DNA from: Salipiger abyssi
GTDB taxonomy: Bacteria > Pseudomonadota > Alphaproteobacteria > Rhodobacterales > Rhodobacteraceae
Length of the DNA: 64,000 bases
Direction: 5' to 3'
NCBI RefSeq assembly: GCF_001975705.1
Contig: NZ_CP015095.1
Span: forward strand, 70,426-134,425
In this document: positions 44,592 through 53,052 of the stretch, piece after piece
Numbering within the stretch: the first letter of the stretch is position 1
Layout of the letters: each line of letters begins with the position of its first letter
Position numbers and translations under genes: made by a program
Notes under the pieces: generated by a model
Databases searched by the model: none
What the model saw: the letters and a program-made list of their open reading frames with translations, nothing else
Told to the model about the DNA's origin: nothing

Positions 44592-44729
44592 TTGATCTCT
44601 CCTGCTTCGGACACGTCTTTGGCCAAGCTTTGGCACCCGTTCCGGGCAGGTTCCAGATTTGCCGCGCCCTCTGCCCCCCGCGCGAGGGGTAACTGCCGAA
44701 ACTTCGGGCGGCGGAGGCGGTTTCGCGCG

Positions 44730-45026
44730 TTATTCGGCCAGAAACTCCGCCCAGTTGGCGCGGCCATGGACGATGCGCAGGATATCGAGGTGATCCGTCT
44801 CGGCGCGGTAGATCACCAGATGTTCGCGACAGGGATGGATGCGCAGCGGCGGCGTGAACGCCTCACGCAGCCGGGCGATCTCGGGGAATTCGGCGAGAAG
44901 GGTAAAGGCGGCGTCGAGCCCGGTGAGATAGGCCGTGGCCTGCGCCGTGCCCCAGCGCTCAGCCGTATGCGCCCAGATCGCATCGAGATCCGCCACCGCG
45001 CGCGGGCGCAGCCTGATCTGGAGCAT
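44730..45026 (-). CDS. ParE/RelE-type toxin
   Basis: 98 aa ParE-fold protein (LRPRAVADLDAIWAHTAERWG... LREAFTPPLRIHPCREHLVIYRAETDHLDILRIVHGR). It matches the plasmid-stabilisation toxin family that targets gyrase or the ribosome. It is directly downstream of the antitoxin gene with a three-base gap. Confidence 0.88.
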   Translation of the reverse strand: MLQIRLRPRAVADLDAIWAHTAERWGTAQATAYLTGLDAAFTLLAEFPEIARLREAFTPPLRIHPCREHLVIYRAETDHLDILRIVHGRANWAEFLAE

Positions 45027-45029
45027 CTC

Positions 45030-45269
45030 TCAGCGCGTCCCTGCGGTCTTGCTTTCGAGAAAGGCGGCCATGTCGAAGGGCTGCGCCTCGCCGCTCCGCA
45101 TGCCCTCGTCGGCCAGCGCCTGGATCTCGGCAATGGCCTGCTGGCGCGACTGGTCGCGGCGGATGAGGTCGCGCACATAATCACTGACATTGCTGTAGCG
45201 CCCGTCCCGGGTACGGGATTCGACCCAGGATTTCATCGGCTCGGGGAGGGAGACGTTCATCGTTGCCAT
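45030..45269 (-). CDS. ParD-type antitoxin
   Basis: 79 aa with an N-terminal ribbon-helix-helix (MNVSLPEPMKSWVESRTRDGRYSNVSDYVRDLIRRD) and an acidic, flexible C-terminus that would bind the toxin. Starts are possible at 45275, 45269 or 45260; I chose 45269. The pair sits between eutB and a catabolic operon, where it has no metabolic role. Confidence 0.88.
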   Translation of the reverse strand: MATMNVSLPEPMKSWVESRTRDGRYSNVSDYVRDLIRRDQSRQQAIAEIQALADEGMRSGEAQPFDMAAFLESKTAGTR

Positions 45270-45370
45270 GCCCATAATCTGGACCCGATGGCAAAGTTTG
45301 TCAAGTTTGCGCCAGAGCCTCAGCCGGCGGATCGCAGCCAGGAGCAAGGGCCGCAATCCGCCCGACCCGC

Positions 45371-45838
45371 TCAGGCGCCTGCGGTCTCGGGCTCGACAAA
45401 GGCGCGGGTGCGGATCATCCGGGTGGAGGTGTAGGTGATCACCACCTCGCCCTTCTGGTTCACCACATCGTGGTTGGTCACCACCACACCCCGGTCGGGC
45501 TTGCTGGTCAGGCGCTTGGAATGCAGCGTCACCACATTGTGGATCGTGTCCCCGGCAAAGCTGGGCTTGAGGAATTTCGGCGTCAGCCCAAGCAGGTAGA
45601 TGCCGCGCTTGCTGGTCAGACCGTCGTTCAGGATCAGCCCCTCGGCAATGGAGAGGACGAAAATTCCGGGCACGAGGCGCCCGGAATAAAGCCGCTGGGA
45701 ATAGTCCGGATCGGTATAGGTGGGCGAGGTGAACTCGCACAAAGCCACGAACTCCGCCACCATCTCCTCGGTGATGGTGCGCGTGGCGCTCACCCGTTCC
45801 CAATCGTCGGTATATTCCTCGAAATACAGTCCCGCCAT
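45371..45838 (-). CDS. MaoC-fold protein lacking the hydratase motif
   Basis: 155 aa hotdog-fold protein of the MaoC type. In the two other MaoC proteins of the window the R-hydratase motif is Asp40-x-Asn42-x2-His45; here the aligned positions are Phe36, Ser38 and Tyr41 (CEFTSPTYTD). It therefore probably cannot hydrate by the known mechanism and may be a structural or thioesterase-like partner. It is the last gene of a three-gene minus-strand operon behind an ACAD that has also lost its catalytic Glu. Confidence 0.83.
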   Translation of the reverse strand: MAGLYFEEYTDDWERVSATRTITEEMVAEFVALCEFTSPTYTDPDYSQRLYSGRLVPGIFVLSIAEGLILNDGLTSKRGIYLLGLTPKFLKPSFAGDTIHNVVTLHSKRLTSKPDRGVVVTNHDVVNQKGEVVITYTSTRMIRTRAFVEPETAGA

Positions 45839-45845
45839 GACGCCC

Positions 45846-47018
45846 TCAATACGAGCGCGGCATGCCGAGCACATGCTGGCTGATATAGTTCAGCACCATA
45901 TTGGTCGAGATCGGCGCGATCTGGAACACCCGGTTCTCGCGCACCTTGCGCTCGATGTCGTATTCCACCGCGAGGCCGAACCCGCCATGGGTCTGCTGGC
46001 AGTGAAAGCCCAGCTCCCACGAGGCTTCGGAGGCCAGCATCTTGGCGATATTCGCCTCGGCACCCGCAGGCTCGCCATTGTCGAAGAGCTCGGCGGCCTT
46101 CCAGCGCATGGCGTCGGCGGCCATCAGGTTGGCATAGCCGCGCGCCAGCGGGAACTGCACGCCCTGGTTCTGGCCGATCGGGCGGCCAAAGATCACCCGC
46201 TCCTTGGAGTAGTTCACTGCCGTTTCCAGGAACCACTTGCCGTCGCCGATGCATTCGGCGGCGATCATCACGCGCTCGGCGTTGAGCCCGTCGAGCAGGT
46301 AGTAGAACCCTTTGCCCTCCTCGCCGATCAGCGCGTCCTCGGGGATTTCCATGTCGTCATACCAGACCTCATAGGTGTGGTGGTTGAACATGGCGTCGAT
46401 CTTGCGCGTCGTGATCTGCTTGGGATCGACCTCGCGCTTGTCGACGAGGAAGCAGGACAGCCCCCGGAACGGCTTGCCCTCGGGCGCCTCGCTGGTGCGG
46501 GCAAAGACGATGAACATATCGGTGTGGTCCATGCGCGAGGTCCAGACCTTCTGGCCCTTGACGATCCAGCCCTTGCCGCCACGGCGCGCGCGGGTCTGGA
46601 TCTTGGAGGTATCCGTGCCCGCATTGGGCTCGGTCACCGAGAAAGATTGCAGGCGGACCGAGCCGTCCGCGACCTTGGGCAGCACGTTCATCTTCTGCTC
46701 GGGCGAGCCGTGGCGGGCAAGGATGCCCATCATGAAGAGCTGGCCGTGGATCATCGAGCCGGTGCCGCCGGAGCGGTGGATTTCCTCGACCACAACCGAG
46801 GCCTCGCGGCAGCCAAGACCCATGCCGCCATATTCCTCGGGCACCATCACCGCGCCGAGCCCCGCCGCCATGGCGTCCTTGATGAACTCATGCGGGTAGC
46901 CGCCCACGCGGTCCAACTCGCGGTAATATTCCTGCGGGTAGCGCTTTGTCACGTTGCGGGTGGCCTGAAGCACATCCGCCAGCGTGCCGTCATAGTTCGA
47001 ATCCAATGCGTCCAGCAT
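45846..47018 (-). CDS. Acyl-CoA dehydrogenase family protein without the C-terminal catalytic Glu
   Basis: 390 aa ACAD with FSVTEPNAGTDTSKIQT, KGWIVKGQKVWTSRMDHTDMF and GGFGLAVEYDIERKVRENRVFQIAPISTNM. At the position of the usual YEGT glutamate it has Pro369 (QIAPIST). The catalytic base may have moved, as it does in isovaleryl- and long-chain enzymes, or the protein may not be a classical dehydrogenase. It lies between a CoA transferase and the degenerate MaoC gene. Confidence 0.88.
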   Translation of the reverse strand: MLDALDSNYDGTLADVLQATRNVTKRYPQEYYRELDRVGGYPHEFIKDAMAAGLGAVMVPEEYGGMGLGCREASVVVEEIHRSGGTGSMIHGQLFMMGILARHGSPEQKMNVLPKVADGSVRLQSFSVTEPNAGTDTSKIQTRARRGGKGWIVKGQKVWTSRMDHTDMFIVFARTSEAPEGKPFRGLSCFLVDKREVDPKQITTRKIDAMFNHHTYEVWYDDMEIPEDALIGEEGKGFYYLLDGLNAERVMIAAECIGDGKWFLETAVNYSKERVIFGRPIGQNQGVQFPLARGYANLMAADAMRWKAAELFDNGEPAGAEANIAKMLASEASWELGFHCQQTHGGFGLAVEYDIERKVRENRVFQIAPISTNMVLNYISQHVLGMPRSY

Positions 47019-47060
47019 CTGGGTCTCCTCCGTCTGTGTTTCTGTCTCGGGTGGCCGGGC

Positions 47061-48299
47061 TCAGGCGACCTGTTCGGCGGCCACCGCGCCGAAGGCGCCG
47101 GCGCGGGCGAGCCGCGCGCGCGTCTCGGCGCCGAAGCCGTATTCCGTCAGGATCGCGTCGTTATGCTCGCCCAGCAGCGGCAGCACCGAGGGCTTGCCCC
47201 GGTCGTCAAAGCCGGTGGGATCGCCCGGCAGCCGGATCGTGCCGCCGAGCCCGTCCTGCACCTCGCGGAACGAGCCGCGCAGCACGTAATAATCGCTCTC
47301 CAGCACCTCTTTCAGCGACAGGATGCCCGCCACCGGCACATCCGCCTTGCCGAAGATCTCGGTCAGCTCGTCGCGGGTATGCTGCGAGGTAAAGGCCTCG
47401 GTGAGCTTTAGAACCTCGGGCTGATGCTTCACCCGGTCGAGATAGAGCGCATAGCGCGGATCGTCGGCGAGCTCGGGCCGCCCGATGCCACGGGCGAATT
47501 TCTTCCACAGCGCATCGGAATTGACGCCGAGCGTGATCGCGCCGTCCTTCGCGGTAAAGACCCCATAGGGCACACCGTGGAAATTGTTGCCGCCCGCCGT
47601 CTGGTTGATCTTTTCATCGGCCATCTGGATGCGCGCCAGCGCCACCGAGAGCATCGGCAGCAGCGATTCCGGCAGGGTCAGGTCGATGAGCCGCCCCTTG
47701 CCGAGCCGCTCCTGATTGCGCAGCCCCAGCAGGATCGCCGAATGCGCCGTCATGCCGGTGGCCACGTCGCCAAGCGCATAGCCGCACCAGACCGGCCGCC
47801 CCTCGCGGTCGCGGGTCATGCCGGTGCTGCCCGACATCGCCTCGCCGGTCATCGCAAGCCCGGCGCGGTCGCCGAATTCGCCGGCGTTCTCCAGCCCGAA
47901 CCCGCTGATATTGGCAATGATCAGACGCGGATAGCGCTTGTGCAGCTCGGCGGGGTGCAGCCCCAGCCGCTCCAGCGCGGCGGCGCGCATATTGGTCACC
48001 AGCACATCCACCCGGCCCAGCAGCTCGTGGAAGACCTCGATCCCGGCTTCGGATTTCAGATCCAGCGCGAGGCTTTTCTTGTCGCGGTTCAGCGCCGCGT
48101 AGAACGACGACATATGCCCCTTTGCACCGCGCCGCATCGGCTCGCGCAGGCGGGCCAGCTCGCCCTTGGGCGGCTCGACCTTGATGACCTCGGCGCCCTC
48201 CTCGGCCAGAAGCTGACAGCAATAGGGCCCGGCAATGAGATGCGAAAGCTCCAGTACCTTCACGCCCTCAAGAGGCAGAGTTTCAGAGACCGCCGGCAT
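47061..48299 (-). CDS. CaiB/BaiF CoA transferase
   Basis: 412 aa class III CoA transferase (VKVLELSHLIAGPYCCQLLAEEGAEVIKVEPPKGE, LNRDKKSLALDLKSEAG), with Asp178 in ALGDVATGMTAHS as the probable catalytic aspartate. The start at 48299 has GGGAGG six bases before. It probably activates the acid handled by the ACAD downstream. Divergent from the MmgE/PrpD gene. Confidence 0.92.
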   Translation of the reverse strand: MPAVSETLPLEGVKVLELSHLIAGPYCCQLLAEEGAEVIKVEPPKGELARLREPMRRGAKGHMSSFYAALNRDKKSLALDLKSEAGIEVFHELLGRVDVLVTNMRAAALERLGLHPAELHKRYPRLIIANISGFGLENAGEFGDRAGLAMTGEAMSGSTGMTRDREGRPVWCGYALGDVATGMTAHSAILLGLRNQERLGKGRLIDLTLPESLLPMLSVALARIQMADEKINQTAGGNNFHGVPYGVFTAKDGAITLGVNSDALWKKFARGIGRPELADDPRYALYLDRVKHQPEVLKLTEAFTSQHTRDELTEIFGKADVPVAGILSLKEVLESDYYVLRGSFREVQDGLGGTIRLPGDPTGFDDRGKPSVLPLLGEHNDAILTEYGFGAETRARLARAGAFGAVAAEQVA

Positions 48300-48404
48300 G
48301 TATGTTCCTCCCTGACACAAGCGCGGGGCGGCACGGTTTGCAGCCCCGTCCTATCGAAGTGCCGCCGGTGAGGCGTAAAGTACAGTCGTAGGTTTCGACC
48401 CGTC

Positions 48405-48446
48405 GTTCAGAGATTCTTACCGCCTATCCGGTCAGTTTTTCTGAAC
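48405..48446. promoter_or_regulatory. Inverted repeat in the divergent CoA transferase/MmgE promoter region
   Basis: GTTCAGA (48405-48411) and TCTGAAC (48440-48446), perfect arms 28 bases apart, in the 241-base gap. They could bind a dimeric regulator; no adjacent regulator gene is present and no sigma-54 site fits here. Confidence 0.3.
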
Positions 48447-48540
48447 GCTGGCGGCGGGAAGTCTAACTGGACTAACGCCTTCCATTCAGAGCAGATTTGC
48501 CGCGAGGACGCTGCCCTTCCGGCAGCCGGGAGGAGACCCT

Positions 48541-49950
48541 ATGCAAGCCAAATCCGATGTCGCATTTCCCTTTGCCGAGACCGCGCTCGCGCGCTCCTAT
48601 GGCGATCTCTCCGGGGCCACCGTGGCCGCGACACAGGCCGCGCTGACCGATACGCTGGCCTGCGCGCTGGCCGGCACCAACGCCCCCGGCGTGGGCGAGG
48701 CGCGCGCCGGGTTCGGCAGGCAATGGCCGGGCGGGACGGTGACGGTCTGGGGCGGGTTCGGCAAGGCGATGGGGCCGATGGCGGCGGTGATGAACGCCGC
48801 CAGCCTGCACGCGCTCGACTATGACGACACCGACGACAAGGTGCCGCTGCATGCCAACTCGGTGCTGTTGCCCGCGCTCATGGCCTATATGGAAGAGCGC
48901 GGCATCGCCTGCGACGGCAAGGCTTTCCTGACCGCGCTGGCCGTGGGCATCGACGGCGCCATGCGCATCGGTCGTGCCGGCCGGCCCAAGGCGCGCAAGG
49001 GCTGGAACTACAGCGTGATCAGCGGCGGCATCGGCACGATCCTTGCGCTGGGGCATCTTGGCAAATGGGACACCCAGACCACGGTGAACGCGCTGGGGCA
49101 CCAGCTTGCCCAGACCTCGGGCAGCCTGCAATCCATCATCGACGGCAGCCTCGCCAAACGCTTCCAGCCCGCGATGCTGGCCAAGGACACGCTCTTTGCC
49201 GCCGCGCTTGCCGAGGCGGGGGTGGACGGGCCGCGCAATGTCTTCGAAGGGCGCGCCGGGTTCTGGGCGCTCTATCAGGACGGCGAGTGGGATCGCGACG
49301 TGATGCTAACCGGCATGGAGACCTGCTCCATGGTCACCGATCTCAGCCTCAAGCCCTACCCCACCTGCCGCTTCACCCATGCCTCCATCGACGTCGGCAT
49401 CGAGATGCACCGCCAGGGCCTGCGCCCGGAGAATATCAAGCGGCTCAAGATCATGCCCAGCGGGCAGGCGGTGAACATGACCGGGCGTGATTTCGATCAC
49501 ACCAAGGCGGGTGTGGTCGATGCGCAGTTCTCGGTCGCCTATTCCACCTCGGTGGCGCTGGCTCAGGGCGCGATGAAGATCGACGACATCACCATCGACC
49601 GCATCCGGCAATCGCCGGTGGGCGCATTCGTCGCCGAAAAAGTGGTGGTCGAGGCCAACCCGAAGGTCGATTTCCTCTCGATGTCGCCGGTGGTGATCGA
49701 GGCCGAGCTGACCAGCGGCGAGATCCGCCGTTTCGACGGGCCGGACGTCTCGGGCAGCCCGGAAAAGCCGCTCACCCGCGACCAGCTTTTCGACAAGGTG
49801 GCCGATTGTCTGGGCTCCAACGACGCGGCTGTGAGCGCCGAGGAGCTGATGGCCTCGGTCGACGGCCTACCGGGCGCCGCCTCCATGGCGCCGGTCATGG
49901 ATCTGCTGGCCCGGCCCTCCACACGGGCCAAACACAGCGCCGTCGCCTAG
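48541..49950 (+). CDS. MmgE/PrpD family protein
   Basis: 469 aa protein of the 2-methylcitrate dehydratase/cis-aconitate decarboxylase superfamily. Visible are LADTLACALAG, HALDYDDTDDKVPLHANSVLLPALMA (family HxLDYDD pattern), the KARKGWNYSVI region and a C-terminal lid domain. Members dehydrate, epimerise or decarboxylate small poly-acids. It is followed after 107 bases by a MaoC hydratase on the same strand. Confidence 0.88.
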   Translation: MQAKSDVAFPFAETALARSYGDLSGATVAATQAALTDTLACALAGTNAPGVGEARAGFGRQWPGGTVTVWGGFGKAMGPMAAVMNAASLHALDYDDTDDKVPLHANSVLLPALMAYMEERGIACDGKAFLTALAVGIDGAMRIGRAGRPKARKGWNYSVISGGIGTILALGHLGKWDTQTTVNALGHQLAQTSGSLQSIIDGSLAKRFQPAMLAKDTLFAAALAEAGVDGPRNVFEGRAGFWALYQDGEWDRDVMLTGMETCSMVTDLSLKPYPTCRFTHASIDVGIEMHRQGLRPENIKRLKIMPSGQAVNMTGRDFDHTKAGVVDAQFSVAYSTSVALAQGAMKIDDITIDRIRQSPVGAFVAEKVVVEANPKVDFLSMSPVVIEAELTSGEIRRFDGPDVSGSPEKPLTRDQLFDKVADCLGSNDAAVSAEELMASVDGLPGAASMAPVMDLLARPSTRAKHSAVA

Positions 49951-50057
49951 GCGCCCCTCACCATCCGATCCCGTCCGGGCCGCCCCAACGCGGCGGCCCC
50001 GTCCCGCATGTCCGCCTGGGTCATGCGATCCCCCTCATCTTTCGTAAGGAGACCACA

Positions 50058-50516
50058 ATGACCACCGAAATACGCGGCATGTATTGGGAAGATTTCGAGG
50101 TCGGCGCCACGGTGACCACGCCGTCCCGCACCATCACCTCCACCGATATCGTGAATTTCGCCTGCCTCTCGGGCGATTTCAACGAGGTCCACACCAACTG
50201 GGAATATTGCAAGACCACCCCGTTTCACGAGCCCATCGCCCACGGTCCGCTGGTCTATGCGGTGGCCGCCGGGCTGCAATATGCCAGCGGCATCAATGAC
50301 GGCACGCTGATCGCGCTCTTGCAGATCGACGCCTGGCGTATGCTGGTGCCGGTCAAGCATGGCGACACCTTCCATGTCGAGCTCGAAGTGCTGTCGAAAA
50401 AGGAAACCAGCAAACCCGACAAGGGCACCGTCCGGCTCAAGCGCAAGTTCGTGCGCCATGACGGCACGCTCCTGCAAGAGATGGACGTCACCATGCTCTA
50501 CAAGCGCCGCCCCTGA
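50058..50516 (+). CDS. MaoC-family (R)-hydratase
   Basis: 152 aa with an intact R-hydratase motif (Asp40, Asn42, His45 in CLSGDFNEVHTN). It hydrates a trans-2-enoyl-CoA to a 3-hydroxyacyl-CoA. It is strikingly similar to the 57226 gene (shared DFEVG, TDIVNFACLSGDFNEVHTNWEY, YASG-NDGTL, WRML-PV-HGDT). AAGGAG precedes the ATG at 50058. Confidence 0.9.
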   Translation: MTTEIRGMYWEDFEVGATVTTPSRTITSTDIVNFACLSGDFNEVHTNWEYCKTTPFHEPIAHGPLVYAVAAGLQYASGINDGTLIALLQIDAWRMLVPVKHGDTFHVELEVLSKKETSKPDKGTVRLKRKFVRHDGTLLQEMDVTMLYKRRP

Positions 50517-50590
50517 CCACCATCGCCGGGGCTTGCCTTTCGGTCCCGGCGATGCACTCTTTCCCGCAACAGCCCCCGAGAGGCGGCACG

Positions 50591-50608
50591 CTGGCACGCG
50601 CATTGCAT
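50591..50608 (+). promoter_or_regulatory. Sigma-54 promoter for the molybdenum hydroxylase large subunit
   Basis: CTGGCACGCGCATTGCAT: GG at 50593-50594 and GC at 50605-50606, ten bases apart, an exact consensus match. It lies 76 bases before the ATG. It shares its class with the promoter of the distant coxG-S-M genes. Confidence 0.85.
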
Positions 50609-50683
50609 TGTCAATACAATTGCCACGGGATGCGTCCGGCCCGGTCACCCCCGCGCCGCCGCAACAGCGAGGAAGGAAGCGCC

Positions 50684-53029
50684 ATGAAATTCAGCCCCGG
50701 AGAAGCCAATCCCCGCCACGAGGACGACCGCCTGCTGACCGGGTGCGGCCAGTATTCCGACGATGTGCGGCTGCCCAACATGGCCTATGCCGCCATCGTG
50801 CGCTCGCCCTATGCCCATGCCGGGATCACCGGCATCGACGCCGAGGCGGCGCTTGAGATGGAGGGCGTTCTGGCGGTGCTGACCGGCGCCGACTGGGACG
50901 CGGACGGGCTGGGCGAGGTGGTCAACCCCGGCATCGTCATGAAACCGCCGCTGCCGAGACCCGACGGCACCCCTTTCGTCAACCCAGGCCGCAAGCCGCT
51001 GCCCACCGACCGGGTGCGCTATGTCGGCGAGCCGGTGGCCGTGGTGGTCGCCGAAACCCCCGCACAGGCGGCGCTGGCCGCCGAGGTGGTGGAGCTCGAT
51101 CTCGACCCGCTGCCCGCCGCCATCGCCACCGCCCATGCCCGCGACGAGGACGCCGCCCAGGTCTGGGAGGCGTTTCCGCGCAACGAGGTGTTTGTCCACA
51201 GGATCGGCGATGCAGAGGCGGCGGAGGCCGCGCTTTCCACAGCGCCGCATGTGCTGCGCGAGCGGCTGGTGGTCAACCGCATCCACGCCAACCCGATGGA
51301 GCCGCGCTCGGTCACCGGCGATTACGATGCGGAGCGCGATCACTACACGATCTATGGCGGCGTACAGCGCTCGTTCTCGTTCCGCGACATGCTCGCCGAG
51401 AAGGTGTTTCGCGTCACCCCCGATCAGGTCGATGTGGTGCCCGGCGATGTCGGCGGCTCGTTCGGGCTCAAGGGCTCGATGAACATGGAGATGCCGCTGG
51501 TCGGCTGGGCCTCGAAACGGCTGGGCCGCCCGGTGAAATGGACCGCCACCCGCACCGAAGTGCTGACCGGCGACGAACACGCCCGCGACGTGATCGTCGA
51601 CGCCGCGCTGGCGGTCGACGACGAGGGCCGGTTCCTGGGCTTTCAGGCCGAGACCGTCTCGAATCTCGGCGCCTTTGCGGGCTTCTTCGGGCTGGCCCCG
51701 GCGGTGCTCAACCTCGGCTCCATGGCCGGCCCCTACACCATCCCGGCGATGAGCGTGGAGGCGGTGGGCGTCTGGACCCATACCGGCCCCGTCGCCCCCT
51801 ATCGCGGCGCGGGCCGCCCCGAGGCCGCCTTTGTCATCGAGCGCATGGTGGACCTCGCGGCGCGCGAGCTGGGCATGGACCCGGTCGAGATCCGCCGCCG
51901 CAACCTGATCCCGGTGGATGCCCTGCCCTACAAGACCGCGCTGACCTTCACCTATGATTGCGGCGAGTTCGAAGCGGTGCTCGACAAGGCGCTGGCGGCG
52001 GCGGATTACGCCGGTTTCCCCGCCCGCAAGGCCGAGTCTGCCGCGCGCGGCAAGCTGCGCGGCATCGGCGTCGCCATGTGCATCGAGACCGCCGGCAGCG
52101 CGGGCTACGAGACCACCGAGCTGAAATTCGCCGAGGATGGCAGCGTGACCGTGCTGGCGGGCACCACGAACCACGGTCAGGGTCACAGCACCCTTTTCGC
52201 GCAATATGTCTCGGACCGGCTGGGCTATGACGGCGCCGAGATTTCCGTGGTCGAGAGCGACACGCGCGAGATCAAGGACGGCGTCGGCACCGGCGGTTCG
52301 CGCAGCGCCGCCTTTGCCTCGGCGGCGGTCGAGGACGCGATCGCCAAGGCGGTCGCCAAGGGCAAGCGCATCGCGGCGCATCTGTTGCAGGTGGGCGAGG
52401 CGGATCTGTCCTTCGACTCCGGCGAATATACTGTCGCCTCCTCCGGTCAGCACATTTCGTTCCAGGAGGTGGCGCGCGCCGCCTTCTCGCCCGACATGCT
52501 GCCGAGCGGAATGGAACCGGGCTTTCACGAATACGGCCGCAGCGAGCTGGGCGGCCCGAGCTTCCCCAATGGCTGCCATGTCTGCGAGGTCGAGGTCAGC
52601 CCGGATCTCGGCACGGTCGATGTGCTGAGCCATGTGCTGGTCGACGATGTCGGCTTCGAGATCAACCCGATGATCGTCAAGGGCCAGCTGCATGGCGGCG
52701 TGTTGCAGGCGGCGGGGCAGATCCTCATGGAAGATCTGGTCTATGACGAGGACGGGCAGATCATCACCGGCTCGTTCATGGATTACGCCATGCCGCGGAT
52801 CTCGGATTATTGCAGCATCGAGGCGGGCAGCCATCCCGTGCCGACCGCAACCAACCCCACCGGCGTCAAGGGCGCGGGCGAGAGCGGCACGGTGGGCGCC
52901 ATGCCGGCGCTGGCCAATGCCATCGAGAACGCCATCGCCGAGCGCGGCGCCAAGCTGCCCGACATGCCGGTGACACCGTTCAAGCTCTGGACGGCGTTGC
53001 AGGAGGCGCTGCCCGCCAAGGCGGGGTGA
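50684..53029 (+). CDS. Molybdenum hydroxylase large subunit (xanthine dehydrogenase/CoxL form II family)
   Basis: 781 aa Mo-pterin-cytosine-dinucleotide subunit. It has the ald_Xan_dh domain (DDRLLTGCGQYSDD, SPYAHAGI), the active-site loop PYRGAGR (Tyr373-Arg378), GGTTNHGQG-like GTTNHGQGHST and the catalytic glutamate Glu733 in KGAGESG. The YRGAGR loop is that of form II (non-CO) enzymes; the CO dehydrogenase loop has Cys-Ser-Phe-Arg instead. It hydroxylates an aromatic, heterocyclic or aldehyde carbon using water. The FeS and FAD subunits are not adjacent; the only set in the window is 41 kb upstream under the same promoter class. Start by AGGAAGG at 50684. Confidence 0.93.
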   Translation: MKFSPGEANPRHEDDRLLTGCGQYSDDVRLPNMAYAAIVRSPYAHAGITGIDAEAALEMEGVLAVLTGADWDADGLGEVVNPGIVMKPPLPRPDGTPFVNPGRKPLPTDRVRYVGEPVAVVVAETPAQAALAAEVVELDLDPLPAAIATAHARDEDAAQVWEAFPRNEVFVHRIGDAEAAEAALSTAPHVLRERLVVNRIHANPMEPRSVTGDYDAERDHYTIYGGVQRSFSFRDMLAEKVFRVTPDQVDVVPGDVGGSFGLKGSMNMEMPLVGWASKRLGRPVKWTATRTEVLTGDEHARDVIVDAALAVDDEGRFLGFQAETVSNLGAFAGFFGLAPAVLNLGSMAGPYTIPAMSVEAVGVWTHTGPVAPYRGAGRPEAAFVIERMVDLAARELGMDPVEIRRRNLIPVDALPYKTALTFTYDCGEFEAVLDKALAAADYAGFPARKAESAARGKLRGIGVAMCIETAGSAGYETTELKFAEDGSVTVLAGTTNHGQGHSTLFAQYVSDRLGYDGAEISVVESDTREIKDGVGTGGSRSAAFASAAVEDAIAKAVAKGKRIAAHLLQVGEADLSFDSGEYTVASSGQHISFQEVARAAFSPDMLPSGMEPGFHEYGRSELGGPSFPNGCHVCEVEVSPDLGTVDVLSHVLVDDVGFEINPMIVKGQLHGGVLQAAGQILMEDLVYDEDGQIITGSFMDYAMPRISDYCSIEAGSHPVPTATNPTGVKGAGESGTVGAMPALANAIENAIAERGAKLPDMPVTPFKLWTALQEALPAKAG

Positions 53030-53032
53030 AGC

Positions 53033-53052
53033 GGTGGGCAGGGTTGCCCACC
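53033..53052. terminator. GGTGGGCA-type palindrome, bidirectional terminator candidate
   Basis: GGTGGGCA-GGGT-TGCCCACC, in the 23-base gap between the convergent large-subunit and MFS gene ends, whose stops directly flank it. Confidence 0.6.

Noticed and set aside
44600..44625. Minus-strand TTGG-N10-GT before eutB as a sigma-54 site
   Set aside because: The invariant GC of the -12 element is GT and the TTGC context is missing.
48328..48343. GGCACGGTTTGC as a twelfth sigma-54 site before the MmgE/PrpD gene
   Set aside because: Only eight bases separate GG and GC instead of ten, so sigma-54 contact is not expected.
50684..53029. Annotation as aerobic CO dehydrogenase large subunit
   Set aside because: The active-site loop is YRGAGR (form II), not the Cys-containing loop of CO dehydrogenase, so CO oxidation is not supported.
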